A stretch of DNA of 64,000 nt, taken from contig JAJEKV010000020.1 in NCBI GenBank assembly GCA_021234155.1, forward strand, positions 16,855,018 through 16,919,017, read 5' to 3'. Positions 34,107 to 43,976 of the stretch are shown here, piece after piece. Position 1 is the stretch's first letter, and the number at the start of each line of letters is the position of its first letter. The position numbers and the translations under genes were made by a program. The notes beneath the pieces are model-generated. The model made no database searches and was not told the origin of the DNA. It saw nothing but the letters and a program-made list of their open reading frames with translations. The DNA comes from Isoetes taiwanensis. Its lineage: Eukaryota > Streptophyta > Lycopodiopsida > Isoetales > Isoetaceae.

Positions 34107-34680
34107 CGAGAGGAGATCATGTGCCCATGTGGTGCAAAAGATTGCAGAGGGCAAAAAGAAAGTGAATGGCTCCAAGGCCTTGAAATTAGCTATTCCTCCA
34201 CCTCCTTGTCCATTTTCTGCACAAACTGTGCAGGAGTTGCAATCCACTCTCTAGATGACTAAAGAGTCTGTCACAGACCAATTAAAAAGGGTTGCAGGCA
34301 TTGGATCGAAGGACTTATCTTTTTTTCAGAAAGAAGAAAAAGACCATTAATGCTTTGGATGGCATGACACTAGTGTATACCTAAGATGTGATCCAGGGTA
34401 GCTCGAAATTTTAAGAGCTACCATCAGGGATCAGGATCCTCCAATCGTGATGGAAACACAGGAATCTCAATCCGCAGAATCCGTAGAACTAGAGAAAGAA
34501 AGGGAGGCAGAGGTTGAGAAGTCATCTCCATGCAAAGTAGAGGAGGCAGGAGATGCCTCACTAAGCTCCCAAAAATTCATAGCGAGGATGGAGTTGATAA
34601 AATAGGTCACACAACAAGGGGCACTACAAACAGAAGAAGATGAAATTGAAAAGTCTGCTAAAGGCCTGGCTAACCCTTGA

Positions 34681-35068
34681 CATTTTCTAGTTCTTTAATC
34701 AAGGCCATCATTGAAGCATTCTGGGCGAATTGGGTGCCCACCCAATTTCTAAGTCCCTTAATGTATATTGTGTTCAAAATTTTATAGAACTTACACGTGT
34801 GAAATTTTCTCAAATCAGTTTCATAACTTTTTTCTCTATTATTTAGCATAAGTACATCCAAGAAACCCCTCTATTCTAGACAGTCATTTGAGATCTGTCC
34901 TTGAGACTCATAATAGTTTTGAGGCCGAGACATGGTATTGTATTCATTTAGATAACATAATGCATATCTCTATAACAATTTAAAGCTTTAAGAAGTCTGC
35001 ATCAAGCTAACCATATAAGAGACTTAGATAATGAACTGCTCTTGATGCCCTGTAGATATAGCAGAGTT
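34681..35068. other. intergenic
   Basis: Contains one more palindrome copy near 34725-34745 (gaattgggtgcccacccaattt). Nothing else recognised. Confidence 0.4.
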
Positions 35069-36840
35069 TCAAGACATATCCATTTCTGCATGTATAAGAT
35101 CTCCAAGAGTGAATTCCTCAATAGTATTTCGGTTATACAGATCCAACCAACTATCCGAATCATTGACAGGGTAAGTAGTGTTATCCAAGAGGATAATTGC
35201 CAAAGCTTCACGCTGCCTTTGCAGGCCTCTCATAAAGAGTCTTGAAAATGGGTTTAAATGAGTTGTGTATCCAAACATCCTCCCTTTTCAGCAGCCTCTT
35301 CAGTGCCTTTGCCTTATAAATATGGAATTTGAGTGAGAGATATCAAGTAATCGGCCAGCTGCACCCTGTCGAGCCGGTCCGTTCATTATACACTCGACCT
35401 GATCCCTACTCTCGAAGCTCTGATCTCCTTCTTTTTGTGCTGGTTGATTATGTTGCCTCATGTTGCAGCTGATTGGCATGGGCCAGAATGGTTTCAGAGA
35501 TTTGGCACTGCATTTCTGATAATGTATGGCCCGCTTGATGCCTGGTTCCAAACATTTTTAGAGCTTGGAGATGGAGAAGGAAACTGTGGATTCACACGAC
35601 TACATCTTCTGTAGATGATGGTGTACCAACATGTGCGAACCCCATTCAGGCAAATGTCTCCCATCTCTGACTCTGTTGCACAAATCACGAAGCATACTTT
35701 TGCCGCCTCAGAACGGAATCATGCTAATATATTCCATTGTTTTACTTCTTAGAACCATGTACTCTAGATAATAGCTATCATTTAAGATATATATGGACTT
35801 GCGAAAAGTCCATATATAATGAAATTGTGCTTATTTGTGCATAAAGGAACATACAGCAGGACCGCAAGAATGACCATCATTTTGATGAGGCCTTCTAGAA
35901 AATTTCACAATATTTGAGGTTGTGAAGCTAAAATTATCGTGTCCAAGCGATTTCAAGAACCTACATTCAAAGTCTGTTGTGATTTTATTGTGATTATATG
36001 ACAACGTCAAAATGCAATGTGCAAGCACTAACCTCTCAATATGTTTGCTTCTGCTGTGCAAGCCCATGCAAAGTGACATATTTCTTGTTTATATCTATGT
36101 GGAAGACATGCACAGCTTACAATAAGAAAATAGGTCGAATGAAGTCCATCACAAGCAAGAACAAACAATGTATGTGCACTTATCTAGATTCTTGTGTTTC
36201 CTTATTGTTTTGTAACTATTTGTGTCCTTGGACAATGTCAAATGAAAAAGCGGGTCAAAGAAATGAAAGGGATAGCTCACTCCTTGCAATATCAAGTAAT
36301 ATTCCATATATCTGCAAGCATATACACATGATGGCACAATCATGTATCTGCAAATCAGTTGAAGGTATCACCTTGAAAAAAAAAGGGTTAATTGATCTGT
36401 GAACCACTGTGTATCAGCTTTCAAAATTTCGATGGAGCTAACCACGATAGTTTGAGTTCCACTCAGTAATACTTCCAAATATGTATGTGGCTTTAGATAA
36501 ATAGAGACTACGGAAGATCTCTCATCTTTAGTTCTAAACACACAGGAGAAGATTTGCTCACAAATCCATTCAAATGTTTAAAATTGAAAAAGTATGACCC
36601 ATATCAGAAAAAAATGTAATTTCATCGACTATCACAGAGTTTTACAAGATTCGTCTATGAAAATACTTGTCGAGTATTTTCACACAGTTGCACAACTTTT
36701 CTTAATCCCACATTTTCTACATTGGATTTTTCTTCACATACACAGACACACTTTCCTGCAGCCAGAAGTTCTTCTAGCCTTTGAGTTGCTCCAAAAGAAA
36801 ATTGAAATCCAATCTGTCAGGTGCAAAGGTATTTGGACAT
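35069..36840 (-). pseudogene. Ulp1 (C48)-like protease C-terminal remnants
   Basis: On the minus strand, near 35895-35835, RRPHQNDGHSCGPAVCSFMH matches the Gln-x-(N/D)-(G/D)-x-(S/D)-CG block around the catalytic Cys of Ulp1-type SUMO proteases. The preceding text (NKKYVTLHGL, LAHCILTLSYNHNK, DNFSFTTSNIVKFS) suits the strand and helix before it. The active-site His and Asp blocks are not clear. A further coherent stretch (LLDNTTYPVNDSDSWLDLYN) lies at 35278-35069. Frameshifts and stops abound. It may be the tail of the broken gene that includes 37016-40100, but linkage is inference from strand and order. Confidence 0.5.
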
Positions 36841-37015
36841 ACCATAGTGTTTGACTGGTTGGCAGAACATTTATACCTGCTGTCATCTATCAACAATATG
36901 TTTATACTTGGTATTTATAGTAGTTCTGGTACACTTTGGACAGATCCTTAAGAAAAATTGGCTTATTAATCACTTTTAACTTTGTGTTGGTACACTCATC
37001 CTGATTCTAAATAAA

Positions 37016-37370
37016 AAGAAACCTTCCCTTATATTCCTGCAACGACTTTCTCACCAACAAGTCGACATCACTTCTTGTCATGCTGGACCACAATGTAATC
37101 TGAAATTTTGAAAAACACCATTCTAAGAACTCCCGTAATCCAAGCCTGGAAACTGCTGCCTTTGAAGTTTCAATTTCTGGAGGATCACTTCTGACTCGAT
37201 CGATGCAGGGATCCTCTCTTTCAAGTCATAAAACTTGCCCAAAACCCCATTAAAATCAAGAACAAAGAGAAATTCAGTTAACCTCTTTGTTTTCCTTGGC
37301 CGAGGAGGTACTGGACTTGATGAACATGCTGCACCTTGTTCAGGATTCGGAATTTTCTTCTCAATTTGAT
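37016..37370 (-). pseudogene. FCP1/NIF-like HAD phosphatase fragment
   Basis: Minus-strand reading gives KTKRLTEFLFVLDFNGVLGK (the LDxNG form of the HAD nucleophile motif seen in plant NIF-type proteins). After one frameshift near 37140 it gives LREFLEWCFSKFQITLWSSM then TRSDVD, the second conserved block (W-S-S in place of the classical motif). It ends at a TAA/TAG near 37005. This family removes phosphate from serines of RNA polymerase II C-terminal domain or other substrates. The fragment is too short to be active. Confidence 0.6.
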
Positions 37371-38007
37371 CACCTGCATCTGCCTATGGCACATGCTCAG
37401 CAGCAAAATTTTTGTTTCATGCAGGATCCCGTGCAGATTGAGTCTCATAGGAATTAATTTTTCCTTTTACAACAATTGTAGAAGCTTCTTCTGCATTGGG
37501 AATCTCTTCGTCATGGCTTGTAGTAAAAATTATATCTGTAACATAATTGAGACGAGGAAGACCAAAGACTAAAAATAAATGTGAATGCATAAATCATTTC
37601 TGTGGCATTGCTACTTACTTGACGCGACTGCATTCAGTTCACTATCCAACTTTCGTTTTGGTTTCTAGCCACTGTCAGCAACTGAGATTGACTTTGAGTA
37701 TCCAATGGATTGAATTCTAGGTGCACTCGGGTGGTATCTTACAGTCTCATATTTGATCGAGGTGTCGTGGATTTTCTTGGTCTCAAATTTCTGCAATTCT
37801 GCAAACACTAAATCAGTAGACCTGTGACAACATTAAAGAACATTAATTAAGTTACTTGTGTTCATTGGTTCTTGTGGTACCACTCAAACACCAAAAGCCA
37901 AAAGCCATGCAAACAAGGTTATAGATGATAACGTTTACCTCAAATGGTGTGACAAACATGGAATGTGATACTGGTGACTGCATTCTACTATGACAATTGG
38001 CAATGAT

Positions 38008-38430
38008 TTACCCTCCCATTCCACAATATGGACAACCTTTATCACCCTCCTCTTCTGCCTCAGGAAGCATTGGAAGCAGAATCTAAAGGAGCATCATGGC
38101 CACATGTCTAGAAAAAATCTCAAATCTTTGCATTCGATGTTGCAGCTCCTGCAGTAAGGCTTTACATGCCCTTAATTTAATTTCAGTTTCCTCTAGTTCC
38201 TTTGCAATTGACAGCCCAGGCAACACTGTACCATTTAGCTCTTCATCTTTCAGTTCACTTACAACCCGAACACCCTCTGTTGCTTGGATTTGCTGTCATG
38301 AATGACTGCCATCTGTGCAAATTAGCTCTAATTTCTGATGCTTTATGCTCCATCAACTCAATCTTTCTATTGATATCACTGTTTCTATCCTTGCTTGCAA
38401 TCATTGCTTGCATTTATCAAACCTAGCTAA
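38008..38430 (-). pseudogene. coiled-coil segment with CxxC end
   Basis: Minus-strand frame reads coherent helix-rich protein: TEGVRVVSELKDEELNG, then LSIAKELEETEIKLRACKAL and LQELQHRMQRFEIF, ending LPEAEEEGDKGCPYCGMGG and a stop at about 38022. Three in-frame stops occur. It lies between the FCP1-like piece (downstream) and the 39.5-kb piece (upstream) on the same strand, so it may be another exon of the same dead gene. No family recognised. Confidence 0.45.
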
Positions 38431-38499
38431 TGTTGCAGCTACCATAATCTGCAATACAAAACACTCCGTCTATGTCAGCTTCCTAAGATTAGCCATATA

Positions 38500-39350
38500 C
38501 TGATGGAAGACCACAATCACACATCACATAACACAAGCTACTACCATATAGACAACACATAGTAGCAATACCATTGGCAACACAACACCCTCCGCTACAC
38601 CATAGTAGTGTAATATACACCACACGCCACATGCTACCATTGTCACCACTACTGGCAGGACGACACCCTACACCACTTTATCCAACACAAAGTGGTTTCA
38701 CCACTGACAATGCAACACTCTATATGACACCACATGCCACACCACATGATACCATTGTCACAATAATTGCAGCAAAAAACACGCTATACCACATCACACA
38801 ACTCAAACTAGCAACACTAGAGGCAACCCAATGCTCTGCATCACATTACACACCACCCACTATATAGCACACTGTACACACCTCACACCACACTACACAC
38901 CATAACACACTGCATATGCCACACAACATAGGTTGTACTATCACCACTATTGGTGGCACAATAACCTACACCACACTACAGTAGTACACCACACCTCACT
39001 TTCTACCACTGTCACCCCACATATGCCACACACTATAATGTAGCAATGCTTTTACCACCATTGGTAGCACAATACCCCATTCTGCCATGGAGATACACCA
39101 CACCATAAGTACTAGCATCATTATCACCATTAAACCACAAACAACATGCCAACAACTCACCACTCACCAGACCACACATACCTCATCTATCATTGTGGCA
39201 GCCATTGTATAGAATGGCCCACAGTAGGACAAAATACATGCGTAGATGACATCACATTCCACTACTACAGTGGCACAACATGACAATACAGTCAACATGA
39301 GAACAAACCTAAACTACGCTGCAAAATAGTAGTGGACATACCTGATTCTT
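38500..39350. repeat. C/A-rich, G-poor degenerate repeat (ACCACAC type)
   Basis: About 850 bp dominated by short words such as accacac, caccac, acaccat and accattgtcacc, with strong strand asymmetry. A longer unit (accactattggtggcacaata) recurs about every 110-130 bp near 38950 and 39055. ORFs are by-products. Confidence 0.75.
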
Positions 39351-39539
39351 GTACTGGATTTGAGGTCGCCTTTTTTGTGCCGACAGAAACAATCTAGGTC
39401 AAGCTTGATATTCTTTTCTAATGTAATACAACTAATAACTGAATATAACTGCAATGACATATTTTGATCTCAAAACATTGCTCTGTTTTTCTATTTTGAT
39501 TGTGAGTTCAGAAGCAGACTTGGTTTTTCCCCACCATCT

Positions 39540-40100
39540 TCATCAGCTCTGTCACTTTTACTGTTTTCAACCTGGTCATATTGGATTTGCCTATGCTTTC
39601 TCTTGCGTCTAGAAAAGCTGGCATCTCCTATCGCATCAGGAATTTTATAATAATCCAAGAAGCTCTTCCAATTAACAACTTCCCCCTTTATATGCAGATA
39701 ATAAGCTACTGCCTAGGTTCCAGGAGCCATTCCACCCCATGTGTGTGGCTTCCCTATAATTCTTTGGAAATTTTTCATGAACTCCTTATATTGTTCATTG
39801 CTCAGATTCTTCAACCTGTGTAAGAAAACATATGCCTTAAGTTTTCAGTTTTAAACAAACATTTGGGAGAAAATATCTGTAGCCAAATTTATTTGGCACT
39901 TTGTCATCCCAAAGCTTCTTTAGACCTTCATGGGCACAATCTCTTGTTTGAGGAGAGATATCATCGTGTAACTAATGGCATTCAACTCTGACTCCATTAG
40001 GGCCCAATCGGCAAGAAACGACAAAAAGCCAGAAGAAGAGATGATTATTTTCCTAAGTCGAAAAGATGACGTGACATAAAATTTTAAAATATCGACACTC
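39540..40100 (-). pseudogene. N-terminal pieces of the broken minus-strand gene
   Basis: Two coherent minus-strand stretches: SSSGFLSFLADWALMESELN with SYTMISLLKQEI (40030-39925), and NLSNEQYKEFMKNFQRIIGK, PHTWGGMAPGT, then GEVVNWKSFLDYYKIP and RKRKHRQIQYDQ (39823-39560). A splice-like gap separates them. No family recognised. Strand and order suggest the 5' part of the gene whose later parts carry the coiled coil and the phosphatase-like motif. Confidence 0.4.
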
Positions 40101-40247
40101 ATTATATCGCAATCATTGCATGATTTCTTACTTGCCAGATGATATGCACTCACCACATGACCCTTTTTTTCCAGATTATGAGCAAGAGTACATGGGACCA
40201 GGACCTGTACCTGTCTATGCTGTCCAGAAAGAGAAGAAAAAGGTAAA

Positions 40248-42020
40248 ATGGAAGATGCTGAGGCTCCTGCAGCAGATGTAAGAGCAAAAATCACCAAAGT
40301 GTCTGAGGCATTGGTTGAGGTAACCAAGCAACTCCAAGAGCTAAAGAGCTCAAAGTTTGAGAAGAAAACTTATCCTCCATGTGTGCATTGCTTTAGGGAT
40401 ACTCATACTTCTGACTATTGTTGGTATAGGCCATGCACAAAGTGTGGGAAAAGAGGACACTTTGGCAAAGAATGTCCTGTGTGTGCCTTTTGTAAAGCTG
40501 TAGGACATTATGAGGATAGGTGCAGTGTGAAAGAATACTTTGCTAGGCAAGAAAAATCCAAAACTAATGAACAAAATGCGTCCATAAGATTTGTGCAGGA
40601 AATTGAGGAACAGGAAGAGATAATGGCTGTCCATACCAGGAGAATGAATAATGCCAAAGAGAAAGAACCAGCTCATGCCAATGAGGAAGCTGAGGTCTTG
40701 AAACACAAGGAGGGTGAGCAGACAATGGTTGTGCCTCCTCCTCCTGCTCAAAAGTTTGTCAAAAGAGAAAAGGACTGTGAGGATTTTGAATATTTGCTAA
40801 AGAATTCTAAAATCTGTGTGGACTTGCTGACTTTGCTCAAGATAGCTCCATCTTACAGGAAGAAAGTTCTCAATTTGACCAGAGAGGATGAGTTTGCTTT
40901 AACAAATCATATTGAAGAACATATGCTTACTCAGGAGGATTATGATCCAGGGGCTTTCACCTGTGTTGCCAAAATGGGGAAAAAGATCTTAACTAAGGTT
41001 TTACTAGATGGAGGATCACCCTTGAATGTCATGCCTCATCATGTTATGAGGCTGTGTGGTCTTGAGATAGACAAGAAGGCTCCAATGATATTGAAATCTT
41101 TCTCAAACACGAAAATCAACCCTGTTGGAATAGTCAACAATGTGCCTATTGATGTTGAAGGGATAATGGTTGCAGCTAATTTTGTTGTGGTTGCTTTTGA
41201 AGGAATAGAAGACAAGTCAGACATATATGACTTACTCTTGGGGAGAAAATGGCTCTCTACAGTTGATGCCAGGCCCATATGGTCAAAAGGGGAGTGCACT
41301 ATTTCAAATGGCAAAAAGAAGGTAACTTTATACAATAAGCTGGGAGAATTTGAAAGCATGAATTTCATTGAAGAAGAAATGCTATTATCAAATCCATGTG
41401 GGGAATTTGAGCTGAATGCAATAGAGTTGGAGTCCAGCATGAAGATTCCTAAAGAATTAGCTTCTCCTAAACCAGGTAATTTTGTATACTTGTGGTTCGA
41501 TGGTGGTGTCTCCAAAAGGCTTAATGTGGCTTCTTCTGCTGCTGTTCTCAAAGACTCTTCCAACAGGTTGTTGGCAAAAGTAGGAAGAATCTATCCTAAC
41601 ACCACTTCTAACATGGCAGAGTACAAAGCATTGATTGCAGGTCTCCAAGAGGCAAGAAATTTAAGCATCAGTGAAATAATTATCTTTGGAGATTCTCAGC
41701 TTGTCTGCAAGCAAATATTGGGAGAATATCAGGCTAAAAGTGAAGACATGATTCAGCTCAGAGATCAAGCTATGCAGGAACTGAAGAATTTTGAGACCTG
41801 GGAGCTTTGTCATGTGCCAAGGGAGCAGAATTGTGAGGCTGATTCTCTATGCAAAAGTGTTCTACTTGAACACTTGGCTGAAGGAGCAATACAAGAAGAA
41901 GAACTGGAAAAGAAAGATCTGCAACAATTATACCCTATTCTGGTAATCAATGCAAGTGAAGACAAACAAGTAAAAGAAATTAAAGTAAAAAAGAGAGGTC
42001 TAGATAGAGTGTTGTATGTT
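40248..42020 (+). pseudogene. gag zinc knuckles, protease-like and RNase H-like region
   Basis: Residues 45-92 hold three CX2CX4HX4C knuckles (C45-C58, C63-C76, C79-C92). Near residue 253 LLDGGSPLNVMP replaces the usual D(S/T)G protease site with DGG, so activity is doubtful. Residues about 415-555 give an RNase H of the plant retroelement type: LWFDGGVS (first Asp), TSNMAEYKALIAGL (Glu), FGDSQLV (Asp) and HVPREQNCEADSL (last Asp). After that a run of six G (42020-42025) shifts the frame; with one G fewer, the reading would enter the RT frame. Confidence 0.8.
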
Positions 42021-42025
42021 GGGGG

Positions 42026-42715
42026 GATTTGTTTAAAGAGGAGGATGATGCCTTTGTTACTAAATTCTTTGATGATTGGAAGGACATTTTTGCTTGGGAT
42101 TATGATGAATTGGTTAGTGTTGACAAAAGCATTTGTGAATTTGAAATTAAGATCAAGGAAGGTATGAAACCTGGTTTTAATCAAATAAGCATCAAGGAAA
42201 AGGATCAGCCAAAAACTTCATTTATTACACCTTGGGGAACATTTGCCATGAAAAAGATGCCTTTTGGATTAATGAATGCCTCTGCAACATTCCAGAGAGC
42301 TATGGATACAATTTTTAGAGATATGCCCGCTAATACTTTTCGTGTGTTTTTAGATGACCTCTGCTTGGGAACTTCTCTTGAAAAACATTTTGATATGCTG
42401 ATTATGTTGTTTGCCTTGTGTAGAAAAGGAGGAGTTAGTTTGAATCCAAAAAAATGTGTTTTCCTATCCTCAAAGGGGGAACTACTTGGACATGTGGTGT
42501 CTACAGCAGGTATTCAAATAGGTGAAACCAAGATTGAAGCTTTAAAAAGGTTGGCACCTCCAAAAACCCTCAAGCAGGTAAAAAGTTTCATGGGGATGAC
42601 CAGCTTCTTGAGAATGTATGTCCCTCATTTTTCTCACACTATGAGCCCAATCTCTAACCTTACAAAGGTTGGAAAATTTTCCAAAAGTGAGAGTAAACAT
42701 ATTCTGATAGATTGA
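42026..42715 (+). pseudogene. reverse transcriptase with internal deletion
   Basis: The frame starts FKEEDDAFVTKFFDDWKDIF (the usual tether before RT), then passes directly from the N-terminal VEFEIxxxxKP region to the segment after motif A (FITPWGTFAMKKMPFGLMNA). About 80 residues holding the fingers and first catalytic Asp are missing without loss of frame. The second site reads FLDD in place of YxDD. The thumb (GHVVSTAGIQI, VKSFMGMTSFLRMY) is present. It ends at a TGA (42713) where a Trp is expected. Confidence 0.8.
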
Positions 42716-43976
42716 GATGAACAATGCCAAGAGTCTTTTGATAAAAGTATTGATGCCATTTGTAAGTCCATCCTGCTCAAGCCTCCTGATCTAGAGAAAC
42801 CTTTCAAGGCTTATATTAGTGTCACAAAAAGAGCAATTGGTTTGGCATTGCTGCAAGAAGATCATGTGATTGCTTTTGCAAGCAAGATGTGGTCTGACAC
42901 TGAACTGAGATATCCCAGGTTGGAAAAGAGTGCAGCAGCCTTGATGTTCTTGATAGAGAGACAAGGGCACTTGCTTCAAAACAGTCAAGTTCAAGTATTT
43001 ATGAGGCAGAATCCTTTATCACTTCTTTTTGCAAAAAAAACAACCAAAAGCTAAACTGTGCAGGTGGGCTTGTAAGGTCCAAGCTTATGATATTATTGTG
43101 AAAGTGGTAAAGCTAATTGAGAATCCCAGTTCTTATCTTCCCCATATGCTCTTTGAGCATGAAGATCAAGATGGTTTATGCAATGATGATAATATGACTA
43201 ACTTGGTTTCTTTTGATGCAGAGAATACAGACTGGCAGCATGAAGTTAGAAATTATCTTGAGAACAATGAGGGACCCGAAAATTTGAACAGCAGTCAAGA
43301 GAGGAGATTTAAAGACAAGTGTAAAAAGTTCAGGCTGATCGAAGGTGTTTTATGCAAAATTGATAAAGAAGGAATCTTATTGAGGTGTGTGGATGAGGAA
43401 GAAGCCAGAATGATAATTGAAGCATGTCATGAAGGAATATGTGGAGGACATTTTGCAGCAGACACAACTGCAAAAAAGATCTTGAGGTCAGGATATTTTT
43501 GGCCTACTCTTTTTAAGGATTGCTACAATACTATAAAGTGCTGTCATAAATGTCAGATTTTTGGTAGGAAAACTCTACAACCAGTAGCCCTTACTGCAAT
43601 AACATCTCCTGGACCTTTTCAAACATGGTGTTTGGACTTCATAGGCCCCATAGATCCACCCTCCTCAGCTCAACACCAGTTTATACTAGTGGCCACTGAT
43701 TATTTTACCAAATGGGCAGAAGCAATTCCTTTGAGAGAAGCAAATGCTCAAGCTACTGCAAGATTCCTCCATGAGAACATTTGTGCCAGATTTGGCATTC
43801 CCTTCAAAATAATCTCTAACAGGGGTAGCCAATTTATCAATCATATAATTACACTCTTGCTCGCCACCTTGAAAGTCAAGCACATTAAGAGTCCATCCTA
43901 TTATCCTCAAGGCAATGGCCAGGCAGAAATGGTGAGTCCTCCCAACTCCTTCTTGATACCACGCAGTTCTTTATAA
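42716..43976 (+). pseudogene. RT-linked RNase H and integrase
   Basis: RNase H: PDLEKPFKAYISVTKRAIG, VIAFASKMWSDTE and YPRLEKSAAALMFL. A frameshift at an A-run (43030-43037) leads to the integrase. Its zinc domain has CHEGICGGH and CCHKCQ, and the core has WCLDFIGP (first Asp) and SNRGSQF, where Asn replaces the second catalytic Asp. The last block YYPQGNGQAE keeps the Glu, then the reading is cut. The Asp-to-Asn change alone would abolish integration. Confidence 0.8.

Larger units (their letters stand above)
30811..34680 (+). pseudogene. ParB-like domain plus N4/N6 DNA methyltransferase gene, decayed
   Basis: The first ATG (30811), just after a splice-acceptor-like tttgttatgcag, gives MARTKQTTSVAG. 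After a one-base shift near 30895 the reading continues with WFFEGIEVVSDQITSVADKY and the long ORF 31082-31708, which ends in a Lys/Ser-rich basic stretch. At about 31880-32390 comes a ParB/sulfiredoxin-like domain: ISAEHIDKLYDSFI, PPCADVVPYDPKTG, then FWIVNGNHTIDVAQIL, the (I/V)xGNHR-type motif. After a repeat-filled intron-like gap (32480-33150) the reading resumes (YVYLDDETW region, WVWVGAY). At 33980 it shows GCSVLDFFSGSSFNHAALCE followed by GYKASSFEIE, the motif-I block of beta-class N4/N6 methyltransferases. The catalytic DPPY/NPPY-type motif was not found. The tail (34430-34680) is acidic. In-frame stops (31001, 32065) and shifts show decay. ParB plus methyltransferase is known from mobile elements and phages. 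Its presence in an intron-like plant setting is unusual. Confidence 0.55.
40160..43976 (+). mobile_element. Ty3/gypsy retrotransposon with extra RNase H ahead of RT (LTRs not found)
   Basis: Order of domains: three zinc knuckles, aspartic-protease-like block, plant-type RNase H, reverse transcriptase, RT-linked RNase H, integrase. A second RNase H is a known trait of the plant Tat group, where as far as I recall it follows the RT-linked RNase H. Here it precedes RT. Both ends are broken, and no LTR or primer site was identified. Confidence 0.8.

Noticed and set aside
41039-41563. 174-codon minus-strand ORF
   Set aside because: Shadow of the protease and RNase H region on the plus strand.
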